Source: an uncultured Desulfomonile sp.
GTDB taxonomy: Bacteria > Desulfobacterota > Desulfomonilia > Desulfomonilales > Desulfomonilaceae
Direction: 5' to 3'
Length of the DNA: 64,000 nucleotides
Assembly (NCBI GenBank): GCA_903952205.1
Contig: CAJBEZ010000071.1
Span: forward strand, 1 to 64,000
Shown: in pieces, positions 7,938-16,541 of the stretch
Layout of the letters: each line of letters starts with the position of its first letter
Position numbering within the stretch: the stretch's first letter is position 1
The notes under the pieces: model-generated
What the model was told of the DNA's origin: nothing
Database searches by the model: none
Seen by the model: the letters and a program-made list of their open reading frames with translations, nothing else
Translations under genes and position numbers: made by a program

Positions 7938-8327
7938 CTACTTGGGCAATATCGAGATTTCGTAAACTTCAGTTTTTAGCTCGGAAGATTCCCACGGTCT
8001 TTTCAATAGCATTTCTATTTTGGCGTTTCCATGTTTCAATGGAACGAATACGAAGACTTGTTTGCCGGGCGCTCCCACGAGTTTGGACTCCGGCTTCTCA
8101 TACCAGGATTTCTCGAGTTTGAGAAAACCCTCATCAAACCGGGCGGACCAGCTATATCCGGTGCTTCCGATTGCAGCGGCAAGCACTATGCGGAAAGGTT
8201 GCTTTAATATTGCCCTGATTTCATGCTCTGCGGGGTAACTGCTTTGCCGGCTTCCTAATACCAGTACAATGACGAGAAACAGGCTTGCCAATGTCCTGGT
8301 ACCGTTAATCAAAAATAACCGTGTCAT
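7938..8327 (-). CDS. Chagasin-type (MEROPS I42) cysteine protease inhibitor
   Basis: The protein is 129 residues from ATG 8327, chosen over ATG 8342 because GGGAGCAGC precedes it. An N-terminal hydrophobic segment (about residues 8-26) should export it. The mature part has the three chagasin loops: GSTGYSW (in place of NPTTGYxW), a GAPGKQVFVFVP strand with the conserved Gly and aromatics, and RPWE. These loops plug the active site of papain-like proteases. In bacteria such proteins are thought to protect against foreign or own cysteine proteases. It is divergently arranged with the lipoprotein gene. Confidence 0.8.
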   Translation of the reverse strand: MTRLFLINGTRTLASLFLVIVLVLGSRQSSYPAEHEIRAILKQPFRIVLAAAIGSTGYSWSARFDEGFLKLEKSWYEKPESKLVGAPGKQVFVFVPLKHGNAKIEMLLKRPWESSELKTEVYEISILPK

Positions 8328-8625
8328 GCTGCTCCCAAACATGTATTGTAGAAATTACGACATTTATATTCATAAAATGTTACAGGACCATATTATAAGA
8401 AAGAAATCAACCCCGCCCGAGGACGCTTACAGTGAGGGATAACGCAATGCGACTTCTTGTCTCCCAATGCTCTTCCAAATGATGACCCGAAAAGCAGGAT
8501 TGACAAAACCGGCGGATTGGCTCAGATTCAGGAGTCAGTATGAGCCAATACGGCAAAGATTTTATTGAAATGACATAATTATTTCATCACAGGAATTTGG
8601 TTCCGCTCATGAGCACGGAGGAAAG
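8328..8625. promoter_or_regulatory. Divergent intergenic region with inverted repeats
   Basis: This spacer should hold the promoters of the inhibitor and lipoprotein genes. It contains GGCTCA...TGAGCC (8519-8546) and GAAAT...ATTTC shortly after, both possible operators or hairpins. No clear -35/-10 pair was identified. Confidence 0.3.
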
Positions 8626-9462
8626 ATGAGACAGACAGACTCTACAGAGGTGTGTAATCATCCCGTTAAATTAATGGGACAACGTTGTGGCGCATCCGAA
8701 TGTTGGCGTAATCGTATTGCGGGTTTTATATTTTCCTGGTGGTGCGTTGTCTTTTTTCTGATCCCCGGGTTGCTTACGTCGGGATGCGTTTCCAAAGAAG
8801 ATTTGGAGAAAGCCGAAAGTAAACTCTCTAAAGTCACTACGGAGAACAAGGAACTCTCGGATCAGATAGCAGGACTCCAGCAAGAGAAAACAAGGCTGAC
8901 CGATGAAAGCGCCCAGGGGAAAAAAGAAATCGAAGATTTTAAGGTCGAAATTGACAAGCTAAAACTTATGAATACCGCAATTGAAAAAAGGTCACAAAAG
9001 TTAGGCGAAGATTTCGAGACATCCAAACAGGAAAATGTCAAATTAATGACAGACCTGAAGAGCGCAACAAAAGAGATCGAGGAACTTAAGAAACGAATTG
9101 CGGACTTTCCGGCCAAGGGACCCGAACAACCCTTCCAACAGGGTTCAGCGCAACCTGTTGTGAAACCTAATGAGAACTTGACTCCCTGCGACGCTGTGCT
9201 CGAATTTATGCGGGCAAGCGCACAGGTAGTCCGTTCATCCAAGGGGGATGAACGTAACAAGGCTCTGAACAAACTTAAAACCGATTACGCTGAAAAGTGG
9301 AGCGGCGCTCCCAAAAAAGCAATAGATTCGGCGCAGGCCTGGGTGAAAGAGTTGTCCAGGTCGTGGGACAAGCATCACGAAGACACTGTCCTCCAGTTAC
9401 TGAAACATAAAAAATCGGTGCTCAAAGCTTGCGGAAAAGACGACTCCGAGGCTGGTTTCTAA
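8626..9462 (+). CDS. Coiled-coil lipoprotein
   Basis: The 278-residue protein has a long charged N-region, a hydrophobic segment (about 31-50) and a lipobox LTSGC with Cys54 as the lipidated residue. Residues about 57-160 are a continuous Lys/Glu heptad coiled coil. After a Pro/Gln linker comes a helical C-terminal domain (about 180-278) with two Cys. The layout suggests a periplasmic rod anchored in a membrane, as in structural or scaffold lipoproteins. A shorter start at Met17 would shorten the unusual N-region. It converges on the next small gene with overlapping stop codons. Confidence 0.7.
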   Translation: MRQTDSTEVCNHPVKLMGQRCGASECWRNRIAGFIFSWWCVVFFLIPGLLTSGCVSKEDLEKAESKLSKVTTENKELSDQIAGLQQEKTRLTDESAQGKKEIEDFKVEIDKLKLMNTAIEKRSQKLGEDFETSKQENVKLMTDLKSATKEIEELKKRIADFPAKGPEQPFQQGSAQPVVKPNENLTPCDAVLEFMRASAQVVRSSKGDERNKALNKLKTDYAEKWSGAPKKAIDSAQAWVKELSRSWDKHHEDTVLQLLKHKKSVLKACGKDDSEAGF

Positions 9463-9683
9463 GCCACTTTATCAATGCTCATGACAAACTCTGGCTGACG
9501 AATTTTGGCGTAAACTTTAACCATCTGGCTGTAATACTCGCAATATCTGGATGAATCCGAGCTACTATTGCATGGACAATCTTCCATGTCATAAAGGCAA
9601 TATTTACTCATACATACCTTAAGTATATTATGTTCGGCTATAGTCAGGTTGGTCACTTTAGCGTTTCGTGGCAATCGTTTCAT
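9459..9683 (-). CDS. Cys-rich microprotein, 74 aa
   Basis: The ATG at 9683 has a strong GGAGG ribosome site seven bases upstream. The product is cytoplasmic-looking, with five Cys spaced as C-x4-C-x7-CPC and a later C, plus many Tyr/Ser. This could be a small metal-binding or disulfide-bonded domain. Its first 26 bases overlap the end of the upstream small gene, so the three genes 9917 to 9459 form one translationally linked set. Function is unknown. Confidence 0.6.
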   Translation of the reverse strand: MKRLPRNAKVTNLTIAEHNILKVCMSKYCLYDMEDCPCNSSSDSSRYCEYYSQMVKVYAKIRQPEFVMSIDKVA

Positions 9684-9828
9684 TATAATTCCTCCATTTT
9701 TGTAATGTTTGGTTCATTCGATGATGATGCTCACAATTAATGTTCCCGCACTTGGGGAAGTCACTACCGCAATTTGACTCACAATCGAATAAAAACTTTT
9801 TCTCTAAATCCGTTAACTGACTTTTCAT
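9658..9828 (-). CDS. Cys/His microprotein, 56 aa
   Basis: The ATG at 9828 follows AAGGACAAT. The product has four Cys and three consecutive His in the order CESNC, CGNINC, EHHH, a plausible zinc-binding arrangement. It overlaps both neighbours: its start lies in the ATGA shared with the 30-residue frame upstream, and its end overlaps the start of the 74-residue gene by 26 bases. Chained overlaps and good ribosome sites support real translation. Function is unknown. Confidence 0.5.
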   Translation of the reverse strand: MKSQLTDLEKKFLFDCESNCGSDFPKCGNINCEHHHRMNQTLQKWRNYNETIATKR

Positions 9829-9917
9829 ATTGTCCTTGTTGTCTTCAAAACGTTTATTATAGGCTTACACGCATCCTTGCACTCCACAAGAACGGATAGA
9901 GTGAACATTGTTCTCAC
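9825..9917 (-). CDS. Possible leader or microprotein, 30 aa
   Basis: The GTG at 9917 follows AGGAGGG with five or six bases between, the strongest ribosome site in this stretch. The 30-residue product has two Cys (ECKDAC). Its TGA overlaps the ATG of the next gene (ATGA), so it could be a coupled leader peptide. It is too short to classify. Confidence 0.4.
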   Translation of the reverse strand: MRTMFTLSVLVECKDACKPIINVLKTTRTI

Positions 9918-9934
9918 AAATTCCCTCCTATGTT

Positions 9935-10314
9935 TCTCATTTTTACATTGGATTGTTAGGAATAGATGAAGTTTCTATTTAAAAATTATTAATCTGATTT
10001 CATGAATAGTTTAATTATGTTTCGCTTGTTATGCAAAAAATTCATTGTTCATCAATAATTTTCTTATGGTTCTTGATCGCTTGTATTTATTATTGTTTAT
10101 ATTTTCCCAATCTATATTTCTCTCCTCGCTCGTTCCGCAGTTAATTCGTTACTAAACCGTTGAGTGTATACTAGTAACAGGAAACTATTACAAGTAAAAT
10201 AAAAACGCATAGCGCTCAAATACGTTGCATAAGCCAGTGACAGCCCCGGCACAACCACCATCAGGTCTAGATTAACGTCTTTAATTTCTACATCGATCCA
10301 AGTCTAATAAGAAT
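9935..10314. other. AT-rich gene-free stretch
   Basis: About 380 AT-rich bases upstream of the microprotein set. It probably contains their promoter, but no convincing box pair stands out. No RNA gene was recognised. Confidence 0.4.
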
Positions 10315-10345
10315 AGAGGCCGGACCTTTGTGAGATCCGACCTCT
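10315..10345 (-). terminator. Second hairpin, probable terminator back-up
   Basis: AGAGGCCGGA (10315-10324) pairs with TCCGACCTCT (10336-10345). On the minus strand the only irregular pair becomes G-U, giving a 10-bp stem, so it favours minus-strand transcripts. It lies just beyond the first terminator. The trailing sequence is AT-rich rather than a pure T run. Confidence 0.45.
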
Positions 10346-10353
10346 AAACCGCA

Positions 10354-10383
10354 CAAAAAAACGGGCAGTTTTTTAACGTGCCC
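10354..10383 (-). terminator. Rho-independent terminator of the twin-CX3C gene
   Basis: On the minus strand GGGCA (10383-10379) pairs with TGCCC (10367-10363) and is followed by G and seven T. It lies 78 bases beyond the stop of the gene at 10461-10721. Confidence 0.6.
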
Positions 10384-10460
10384 TCTGAATATAACCCCTG
10401 ATCTGATCAAGTCAACAACAGACACATCACTTCATAAAGTTGCAGGCAAACCACATAGGA

Positions 10461-10721
10461 TCATTTTGTCTCGAGTTCTTTCATGTCCTTGTTCCACTGT
10501 TTCCAGTAAGTCTTTTCACAGTCGTCAATGCACTTGTAGTAAGATCTCCAGGCTTCTATGCCCTGTGGCCAATAGGTCCGTTTGCACTCTTCGATGCACA
10601 GAGTACGCTCCTGCTGGATGCTTTCTTCAGAGTCCGCCCGCCCGGTTGATGGCGCAAAATTGATCAGCGTGATGGCCACAAATACAAAAATTACAAGAAA
10701 AGGGACTCGTACGATTTTCAT
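10461..10721 (-). CDS. Secreted twin-CX3C protein, 86 aa
   Basis: The start is ATG 10721, behind GGAGGAACCGCA; a longer frame to 10826 lacks such a site. A signal peptide (about 1-29, ending near STGRADS) precedes a small helical domain containing CIEEC and CIDDC separated by 17 residues. Each is followed by a near-identical (K/E)(R/K)TYW.Q string, so the domain is an internal duplication. Twin CX3C helical hairpins, as in small Tim proteins, are closed by two disulfides; that comparison is by pattern only. It is followed by two hairpin terminators. Function is unknown. Confidence 0.7.
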   Translation of the reverse strand: MKIVRVPFLVIFVFVAITLINFAPSTGRADSEESIQQERTLCIEECKRTYWPQGIEAWRSYYKCIDDCEKTYWKQWNKDMKELETK

Positions 10722-10861
10722 TGCGGTTCCTCCCTTTGGGAAATCGGTTGGATCTCCCGGAGAAGTTTGGTTAGAAAAGAAAATCGCGCTCACAACCACC
10801 ATAGAATGACTTGACGACCCGTTCATAGCAGCGAAAACCTACGGACGGATTCGGATAGTTT

Positions 10862-13369
10862 CTAATCGCTCCAGTCGATGGGGCCCGCTCCCCATATCAG
10901 ATTGCAGTATTCTTCAACTGCCCTGTCCGACGAAAATTTTCCCATACGGGCTGCATTGAGGACCGACATTTTCGTCCAGCGGTTCTTATCAAGATATATC
11001 CGGGATATTCTTTCCTGGCAGTCCACATAAGACTGGTAGTCTGCAAATACCATATATTCGTCATGGTAAAGCAGTGAATCTATAAAGGGTCTGAATAGAC
11101 TCGTGTCTCCATCCGAAAAATAACCTGAACCTATCAAGCCAATAGCGCTTCTGAGATTTTCATTTCTATCGTAATAGTCTCTTGGGTTGTAGCCCTCGGA
11201 CTTCAGCTTTTGCACCTCGGTCTCAGTCAGGCCAAACAGGAAAAAATTCGATTCCCCTACTTCTTCCATAATCTCTATGTTGGCTCCATCCAATGTGCCA
11301 ATTGTTAGAGCTCCATTCATTGCGAACTTCATGTTCCCGGTACCGGAGGCTTCCTTGCCTGCGGTGGAAATCTGTTCCGACAGTTCCGCCGCTGGATATA
11401 TCTGGTGGCCATTTTTTACATTGAAGTTGGGAATGAAGGCTACTTTGATCTTGTCGGCCACATCCGGATCGTTATTGACGACCGACGCCACGTTGTTGAT
11501 AAGTTTTATGATCAGTTTTGCCATAAAGTAAGACGGAGCGGCTTTACCTCCAAAGATGAATGTCCTTGGAACCAGATCAAGACCCGGATTCTTTTTAAGC
11601 CTGTCATATAAAGTCACTATGTTAAGGACATTGAGGTCCTGTCGTTTATATTCATGGATGCGTTTTACCTGAACATCGAACATAGATTCCGGGTTGAGCG
11701 TTATTCCTATTCGCTCCTTCACAAAAGCGGCCATTCTTGTCTTGTTTTGGAGCTTGACTTCCCTCCATGCGTTTAGGAAAACCGGGTCATCGGCATGCTC
11801 CTCCAGTTTCTTCAAGTTGCGGTCAGTTCGTCTGACCCAATCGTCGCCTATCCGGCTTGAGATCAGTGAAGCCAGGGAAGGATTGCTCAGCGCCACCCAA
11901 CGTCTTGGCGTGACCCCATTTGTGATGTTGTGGAATTTCTCGGGCCACAACTCGTAGAAGTCGCGGAGGGTATCCTGTTTCAGCAGTTCGGTGTGAAGGG
12001 CGGCGACCCCGTTTATGGCATGCCCACCTAGACAGGCCAGATTAGCCATTCTCACATACTTTTCGCCGGTTTCATCAATCAATGATAGCCTTGCCAACCT
12101 GGAATCGTCACCAGGATATCTTTTCCTTACTTCACGCAGGAACCGATGATTCATTTCATAAATTATTTCAAGATGCCGGGGCAAAAGACTCTTAAAAAGT
12201 GGGAGGGGCCATTTTTCAAGAGCTTCGGGCAACAATGTGTGGTTTGTGTAGGCAAAAGTTTTCTGTACGATTTCCCAGGATGTGTCCCAATCCATATTGT
12301 GGTCATCCACAAATATCCTCATAAGCTCAGCCACGGCGATTGATGGGTGGGTATCGTTAAGCTGGATTGCAAAATTTCTGTGAAATTCTTCCAGAGGTGT
12401 GTCAAGAGAATGACACAGACTAACGAGATTCTGAAGTGTGCAAGATACGAAAAAATACTGTTGAGATAAGCGAAGCTGCTTACCCTGATAAGGCTCGTCA
12501 TTTGGGTATAGAACTTTGGTTATGGTTTCAGAGAGTACCTTTTCATCCACGGCCCGGTAGTAATCGCCAACATTAAAGGCCTGGAAATCGAATGATTCGC
12601 AGGCTTCGGCCTTCCATAAACGCAAGAGGTTTACAGTGTTGGCAAGGTATCCCGGGACCGGCGTATCGCAGGCAACGCCTTTCACCACCAAAGCGGGTTT
12701 CCAGTTTACCCTGTAATGTCCTTCCGCGTCATAGTACGTTTCTGTGTGACCTCCGATTTTGACGTCAAATTCCAGTTCCGGTCTGCTGATCTCCCATGGG
12801 TTTCCATGCCTGAGCCATTTGTCGGTTCTCTCTCTCTGCCATCCGTCCTTGATCTCCTGATCAAAGATTCCAAATTCGTACCTGATCCCAAATCCAAACG
12901 CCGGAATATCCAAGGTTGCAAGGGAATCCATGTAACAGGCGGCGAGGCGACCCAGACCGCCATTGCCCAACCCGGGTTCGAGTTCTTTGTCCAGAACTTC
13001 GTCAAGGTCCTGCCCAAGAGTGAACATCGCTTCGCGAGCTTCATCCGTAATGCCCAGACTCAGAATTGCGTTGCCCAGTTGCGGACCCATTAGGAACTCG
13101 GCCGACAGATAACAGACAACTTTCAAATTTGGTTGTACAATTATGGCCCTGTCCGTGTTTATGCAGCGCTCAGCCAATCGGTCACGCACCGCATGCGCCA
13201 GGGACATGTACCAGTCATTTGTCGTAGCCGATTCAGGCAGCCTTACCTGCTGACAATGGAGATGGTCCAGGACCCCTTGAGCCAATCCAAATTTCGTAAA
13301 GCTGGATCGAGCGTTTTCTGAGCAAGTTCTCTCGCCCCCTGTTTTTTCCCTGTTTTTTCCTTCATCCAT
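10862..13369 (-). CDS. glgP: Glycogen/starch phosphorylase
   Basis: This 835-residue GT35 enzyme releases glucose-1-phosphate from alpha-1,4-glucan by phosphorolysis in the cytoplasm. It has the family's normal length. Conserved blocks include YLSAEFL, LGNGGLGRLAACY, NDTHPSIAV and RIHEYKRQ, and the PLP-binding lysine lies in TGNMKFAMNG (about Lys681). ATG 13369 follows AAGGGATGG. It is transcribed away from the polysaccharide locus, with about 255 bases between. Its product, glucose-1-phosphate, is the substrate of the pyrophosphorylase at 54007-55392. Confidence 0.97.
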   Translation of the reverse strand: MDEGKNREKTGGERTCSENARSSFTKFGLAQGVLDHLHCQQVRLPESATTNDWYMSLAHAVRDRLAERCINTDRAIIVQPNLKVVCYLSAEFLMGPQLGNAILSLGITDEAREAMFTLGQDLDEVLDKELEPGLGNGGLGRLAACYMDSLATLDIPAFGFGIRYEFGIFDQEIKDGWQRERTDKWLRHGNPWEISRPELEFDVKIGGHTETYYDAEGHYRVNWKPALVVKGVACDTPVPGYLANTVNLLRLWKAEACESFDFQAFNVGDYYRAVDEKVLSETITKVLYPNDEPYQGKQLRLSQQYFFVSCTLQNLVSLCHSLDTPLEEFHRNFAIQLNDTHPSIAVAELMRIFVDDHNMDWDTSWEIVQKTFAYTNHTLLPEALEKWPLPLFKSLLPRHLEIIYEMNHRFLREVRKRYPGDDSRLARLSLIDETGEKYVRMANLACLGGHAINGVAALHTELLKQDTLRDFYELWPEKFHNITNGVTPRRWVALSNPSLASLISSRIGDDWVRRTDRNLKKLEEHADDPVFLNAWREVKLQNKTRMAAFVKERIGITLNPESMFDVQVKRIHEYKRQDLNVLNIVTLYDRLKKNPGLDLVPRTFIFGGKAAPSYFMAKLIIKLINNVASVVNNDPDVADKIKVAFIPNFNVKNGHQIYPAAELSEQISTAGKEASGTGNMKFAMNGALTIGTLDGANIEIMEEVGESNFFLFGLTETEVQKLKSEGYNPRDYYDRNENLRSAIGLIGSGYFSDGDTSLFRPFIDSLLYHDEYMVFADYQSYVDCQERISRIYLDKNRWTKMSVLNAARMGKFSSDRAVEEYCNLIWGAGPIDWSD

Positions 13370-13540
13370 ATTAGGCCATCCCTTCTATTTTTTTGAAGAT
13401 ACCAGCGTCTTGGGGAATCCATTGTACAGGATTGGACTATAGTAGGCAAACATTTAGCTGGAGATTATTGACAACAGTTTCGTCTACCTGTAAAACATGA
13501 ACGCAATGTAGTTTTTTCTAGTGTTTATTAACCGGTAATT

Positions 13541-13568
13541 TATAATCGCTTCAAGCACATGATGCTTG
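13541..13568 (+). promoter_or_regulatory. Putative promoter -10 and operator of the polysaccharide locus
   Basis: TATAAT (13541-13546) is followed by a perfect inverted repeat CAAGCA-N5-TGCTTG (13552-13568) that would overlap the transcription start. No good -35 is seen. A repressor site at +1 is a reasonable guess. Confidence 0.4.
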
Positions 13569-13624
13569 CTTATTACGAATCAATTTGATTGGATTTTTTG
13601 CGCACTGAGAGGTTTTAGGAAACC

Positions 13625-14374
13625 ATGACCAGGGACGGGCAGAAGTTTGACCTGGATGAAGAGCTACTGGAAAAACTGTACGCAAAGTACGCCAAAGGAG
13701 GGCTTCGCGTCTCCGGGTGGAGGCAGTGGGCATATTTCTTCGCCAAGAAAAGCCTGTGGATCTTCGTTGTGGAAAGCGCCAGGGCTCTTAAACGCGTTAT
13801 GGACATTGTTGGATCCGCCGCTGGACTGTTGCTTCTCTCACCAGTATTTCTCGTAACCGCATTACTCATAAAGATAGAAGACCGTGGATCCATTTTTTAC
13901 GGTCAGGACCGAGTTGGAAAGTGGGGCAAAATCTTTCGAATGTACAAGTTCCGTTCAATGATAGTCAACGCCGACAAGATGAAGGATACACTTCTGGATC
14001 AGAACGAGTCAGGTGGCGTGATATTCAAAATGAAGAGGGACCCCAGAATTACTCGAGTAGGTAGGGTAATAAGAAAGCTGAGTATAGACGAACTGCCTCA
14101 ACTCCTGAATGTTCTCAAGGGCGACATGTCGCTGGTAGGCCCCAGGCCGCCGGTGCCGCGCGAAGTCGCGGAATATGAACTGTCGGATCGTCGTAGGCTA
14201 GACATGGTGCCTGGGCTTACCTGCCTGTGGCAGGTTGCCGGGCGCAGCGACATTGACTTCGAAGGTCAGGTGCGCCTGGACGTTCAATACCTTGAAAGCC
14301 AATCATTAAAAGGGGATATCATCTTGCTCCTCAAGACCATCCCTGCAGTGCTTTCCGGTAGAGGAGCATACTGA
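13625..14374 (+). CDS. Polyprenyl-phosphate sugar-1-phosphate transferase (PGT initiator)
   Basis: This 249-residue bacterial sugar transferase starts the repeat unit by moving a sugar-1-phosphate from its nucleotide to undecaprenyl phosphate at the inner membrane. It has one hydrophobic re-entrant segment (about 58-82), the YKFRSM block, the catalytic Asp-Glu pair in SIDELPQL (Asp155, Glu156), SLVGPRPP, and the C-terminal W-x-V-x-GRS region. It lacks the N-terminal membrane module of WcaJ/WbaP, so it is the short PglC-like form. AGGAAACC precedes the ATG. The next gene begins 17 bases later. Confidence 0.93.
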   Translation: MTRDGQKFDLDEELLEKLYAKYAKGGLRVSGWRQWAYFFAKKSLWIFVVESARALKRVMDIVGSAAGLLLLSPVFLVTALLIKIEDRGSIFYGQDRVGKWGKIFRMYKFRSMIVNADKMKDTLLDQNESGGVIFKMKRDPRITRVGRVIRKLSIDELPQLLNVLKGDMSLVGPRPPVPREVAEYELSDRRRLDMVPGLTCLWQVAGRSDIDFEGQVRLDVQYLESQSLKGDIILLLKTIPAVLSGRGAY

Positions 14375-14391
14375 GTCGTGGATGGCGCCAG

Positions 14392-15864
14392 ATGAAAGTC
14401 ATTCTCACCTGCTTTGAATCCGGGACACCGTTCGGTCCGTTGACTCAGTTTCAACCTGTCGCGCTGCTGCCGGTACTAAATATTCCGTTACTTCAACGCC
14501 AAATTGAAATGTGCGTCTCCGCCGGTTTCAAAGATATCGACATAGCTGTTGTCGATCACCCCTTGGCCATAAAGGGCTTTGTCGGTGATGGCAAGCGTTG
14601 GGGCGCGTCAATCAGGGTTTGGACGTTTAAGGACGCATGCTCGAGCCTGGAAACCGTTTCCCGGCTGTCAGACAAGCTTGAAGGCCGGATTATGGTTCTG
14701 CCGGTAGAGCATTGTATCGATTTCAATATCGCTGATTTGCTGAGTTTTCATCAATCTCATGAAATGAAGATCACCCGGCTGTTCTGCGCCAGCCGATTGA
14801 GAGCTGTGTTACAGTTGGAGCAAGGAGCGGCTCCGGTTGCATCTCACACTCTTCAGGAGCCTATAGATTCAGGCATTGTCATAATTGACTCGCCCTCTGA
14901 TACCGACGCCACGGATAATCGGATGATATTCTCGGGTTCGTGGATACCCATCAATTCCGCCCGTCGTCTTTGGTCTGCCAACATGGCCTGTTTGGATGGG
15001 CTGTTCCCACTCCTCATGAACGGAATTAATGTCCAGGGCAACAAAGATGTCTTGGTCGGTCATCATTCTGTGGTGGACGCAACTACCCTGACCGTTGGTC
15101 CCGTGCTTCTCGGTGATTTTGTTTCCGTCAGATCCAAAGCCCGGGTCGGTCCCTATGCAGTTATTGGGAAAGGCTCAATTATAGACAAGGAAGCTCATGT
15201 TAGCCACTCCCTAATTCTGAATCATGTCTACGTGGGAACGCAGACGACCATGAATTTTGTCATCGTAGCGGATAACAATGTAATGAACATGAGGCTGGGG
15301 ACTTGGGTGGCGGTCACCGATCCATTCCTTGTTTCAAGCGTAAGAGAAAAGATCCTGGCGCCTTGGACTGTTCAACTTTTCAACAAGGGCATCGCAATCT
15401 TTTTGCTTCTGCTAACTTGCCCAATCTGGTTGATCAAGGGCATTTTTCGCATGATTTCCGGTAAGCCCTTCTTCGACCGGAGTAGTTTTTTTCAATGGGA
15501 TTCTTCGTCTGGAGCGGCGGGCCTAGCCAGGGGCAGGAACGTGGAACATCTCACATTCAATGATTCAAATGGCCTCGTTTCAAGATTACCGGGACTAATA
15601 GACGTGGCTAGAGGAAGGCTTGCGTTGGTGGGAGTGCGTCCACTAGAGGAAAGTATCGTATTGACGTACACTGACGATTGGACTATACCTAGGTTTAGCT
15701 CACCCGCGGGTCTCTTTACCCCGGTAGACGCCGAGCTAATTAACGACGGTCTGGATGAGGAAAAGATTGTAGCCGAAACTTTTTTTGCCACCCAACAGTC
15801 CTTCAGACAAGATTTGCAAGTGTTGTTGAAATCGCTGAGAAATCTTGTTTTTCACAGAGGGTAG
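14392..15864 (+). CDS. Tri-domain protein: nucleotidyltransferase-like, beta-helix, inactive PGT-like
   Basis: The 490-residue protein begins like an NDP-sugar pyrophosphorylase (ALLPVLNIPLL), but the GxGTRL loop is replaced by SGTPFGP and the lysine of the usual PKALLP is Val. Residues about 220-310 are left-handed beta-helix hexapeptides (VGPVLLGDFVSV, VGPYAVIGKGSI). After a membrane segment (about 330-352) comes a PGT-like domain with SRLPGLIDVARGRLALVGVRP, where the catalytic Asp-Glu is Ser397-Arg398. Both enzyme sites therefore look dead. It follows the active PGT by 17 bases and has a paralogue at 45662. A scaffold or regulator of the initiating complex is my inference. Confidence 0.8.
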   Translation: MKVILTCFESGTPFGPLTQFQPVALLPVLNIPLLQRQIEMCVSAGFKDIDIAVVDHPLAIKGFVGDGKRWGASIRVWTFKDACSSLETVSRLSDKLEGRIMVLPVEHCIDFNIADLLSFHQSHEMKITRLFCASRLRAVLQLEQGAAPVASHTLQEPIDSGIVIIDSPSDTDATDNRMIFSGSWIPINSARRLWSANMACLDGLFPLLMNGINVQGNKDVLVGHHSVVDATTLTVGPVLLGDFVSVRSKARVGPYAVIGKGSIIDKEAHVSHSLILNHVYVGTQTTMNFVIVADNNVMNMRLGTWVAVTDPFLVSSVREKILAPWTVQLFNKGIAIFLLLLTCPIWLIKGIFRMISGKPFFDRSSFFQWDSSSGAAGLARGRNVEHLTFNDSNGLVSRLPGLIDVARGRLALVGVRPLEESIVLTYTDDWTIPRFSSPAGLFTPVDAELINDGLDEEKIVAETFFATQQSFRQDLQVLLKSLRNLVFHRG

Positions 15865-15991
15865 CCGGTAGGCTGTATTGTTCCTTTTCGACCAGTCTTG
15901 ACTAAAGAAAAATATTCCCTAGAGTTAACTCATAAATATCGTAACTTGCTTGTAGATTCTAATCCTTTTTTTGCAATTGGGAGCGGTTGTC

Positions 15992-16321
15992 ATGACCATT
16001 GAAGAAAAAGACGGAATATGGGTTGTTGTGACGGAGGAAAGACTTGACGCATTGGAAGCGCCCAAGGTTAAGGATGCAGTCAAGAAACTTGCCGAAGAAG
16101 GCAAACTTAAGATTCTCATCGATATGGGTAAGACCCGATTCATAGATAGCGCTGGGTGTGGCTCTCTTGTGGCCTCACTTAGGACTATCGCCAAAAACAA
16201 AGGCGACATGAAAATCTCTCGTCCCTCGGCTCAGGTCCAGACTCTATTCGAACTCACTAGGCTCCATCGAATTTTTGAGATATTTGACGATGTTGAAGGG
16301 GCAGTGAACTCTTTCTCTTAG
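15992..16321 (+). CDS. STAS-domain anti-sigma-factor antagonist 1
   Basis: This 109-residue single STAS domain is of the SpoIIAA/RsbV type. ATG 15992 follows GGGAGCGG; a TTG upstream is unlikely. The phosphorylatable serine lies in the conserved strand-helix turn FIDSAGCGSL. Such proteins bind an HATPase anti-sigma kinase when unphosphorylated. The matching HATPase gene follows 220 bases later, and a second STAS paralogue lies at 30964 in the same locus. No sigma factor or PP2C phosphatase is encoded nearby. Confidence 0.9.
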   Translation: MTIEEKDGIWVVVTEERLDALEAPKVKDAVKKLAEEGKLKILIDMGKTRFIDSAGCGSLVASLRTIAKNKGDMKISRPSAQVQTLFELTRLHRIFEIFDDVEGAVNSFS

Positions 16322-16541
16322 GAAAGCGTTTTCAGGGACTGTTTCGTTTTATATCTTCGCAACCCACTAGAGGGATGTCTGCGATTTTTACAGACGAAGG
16401 CACGTTTCCAGGCGCAAAGGGAGGGAACTTACATGCTGTTGACATATTCGTTTTGGGGAAATGATCTGGGTTCGTTTATAATTGTTGGTTTATGTGTGGG
16501 GGGTTTTCGTCTATCGTGGGTCGAATGTGGAGTCACATAAA

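Noticed and set aside
16400-16430. Sigma-54-like GGCAC...GC element before the HATPase gene
   Set aside because: The spacing between the GG and GC is one base off, so it does not meet the consensus.
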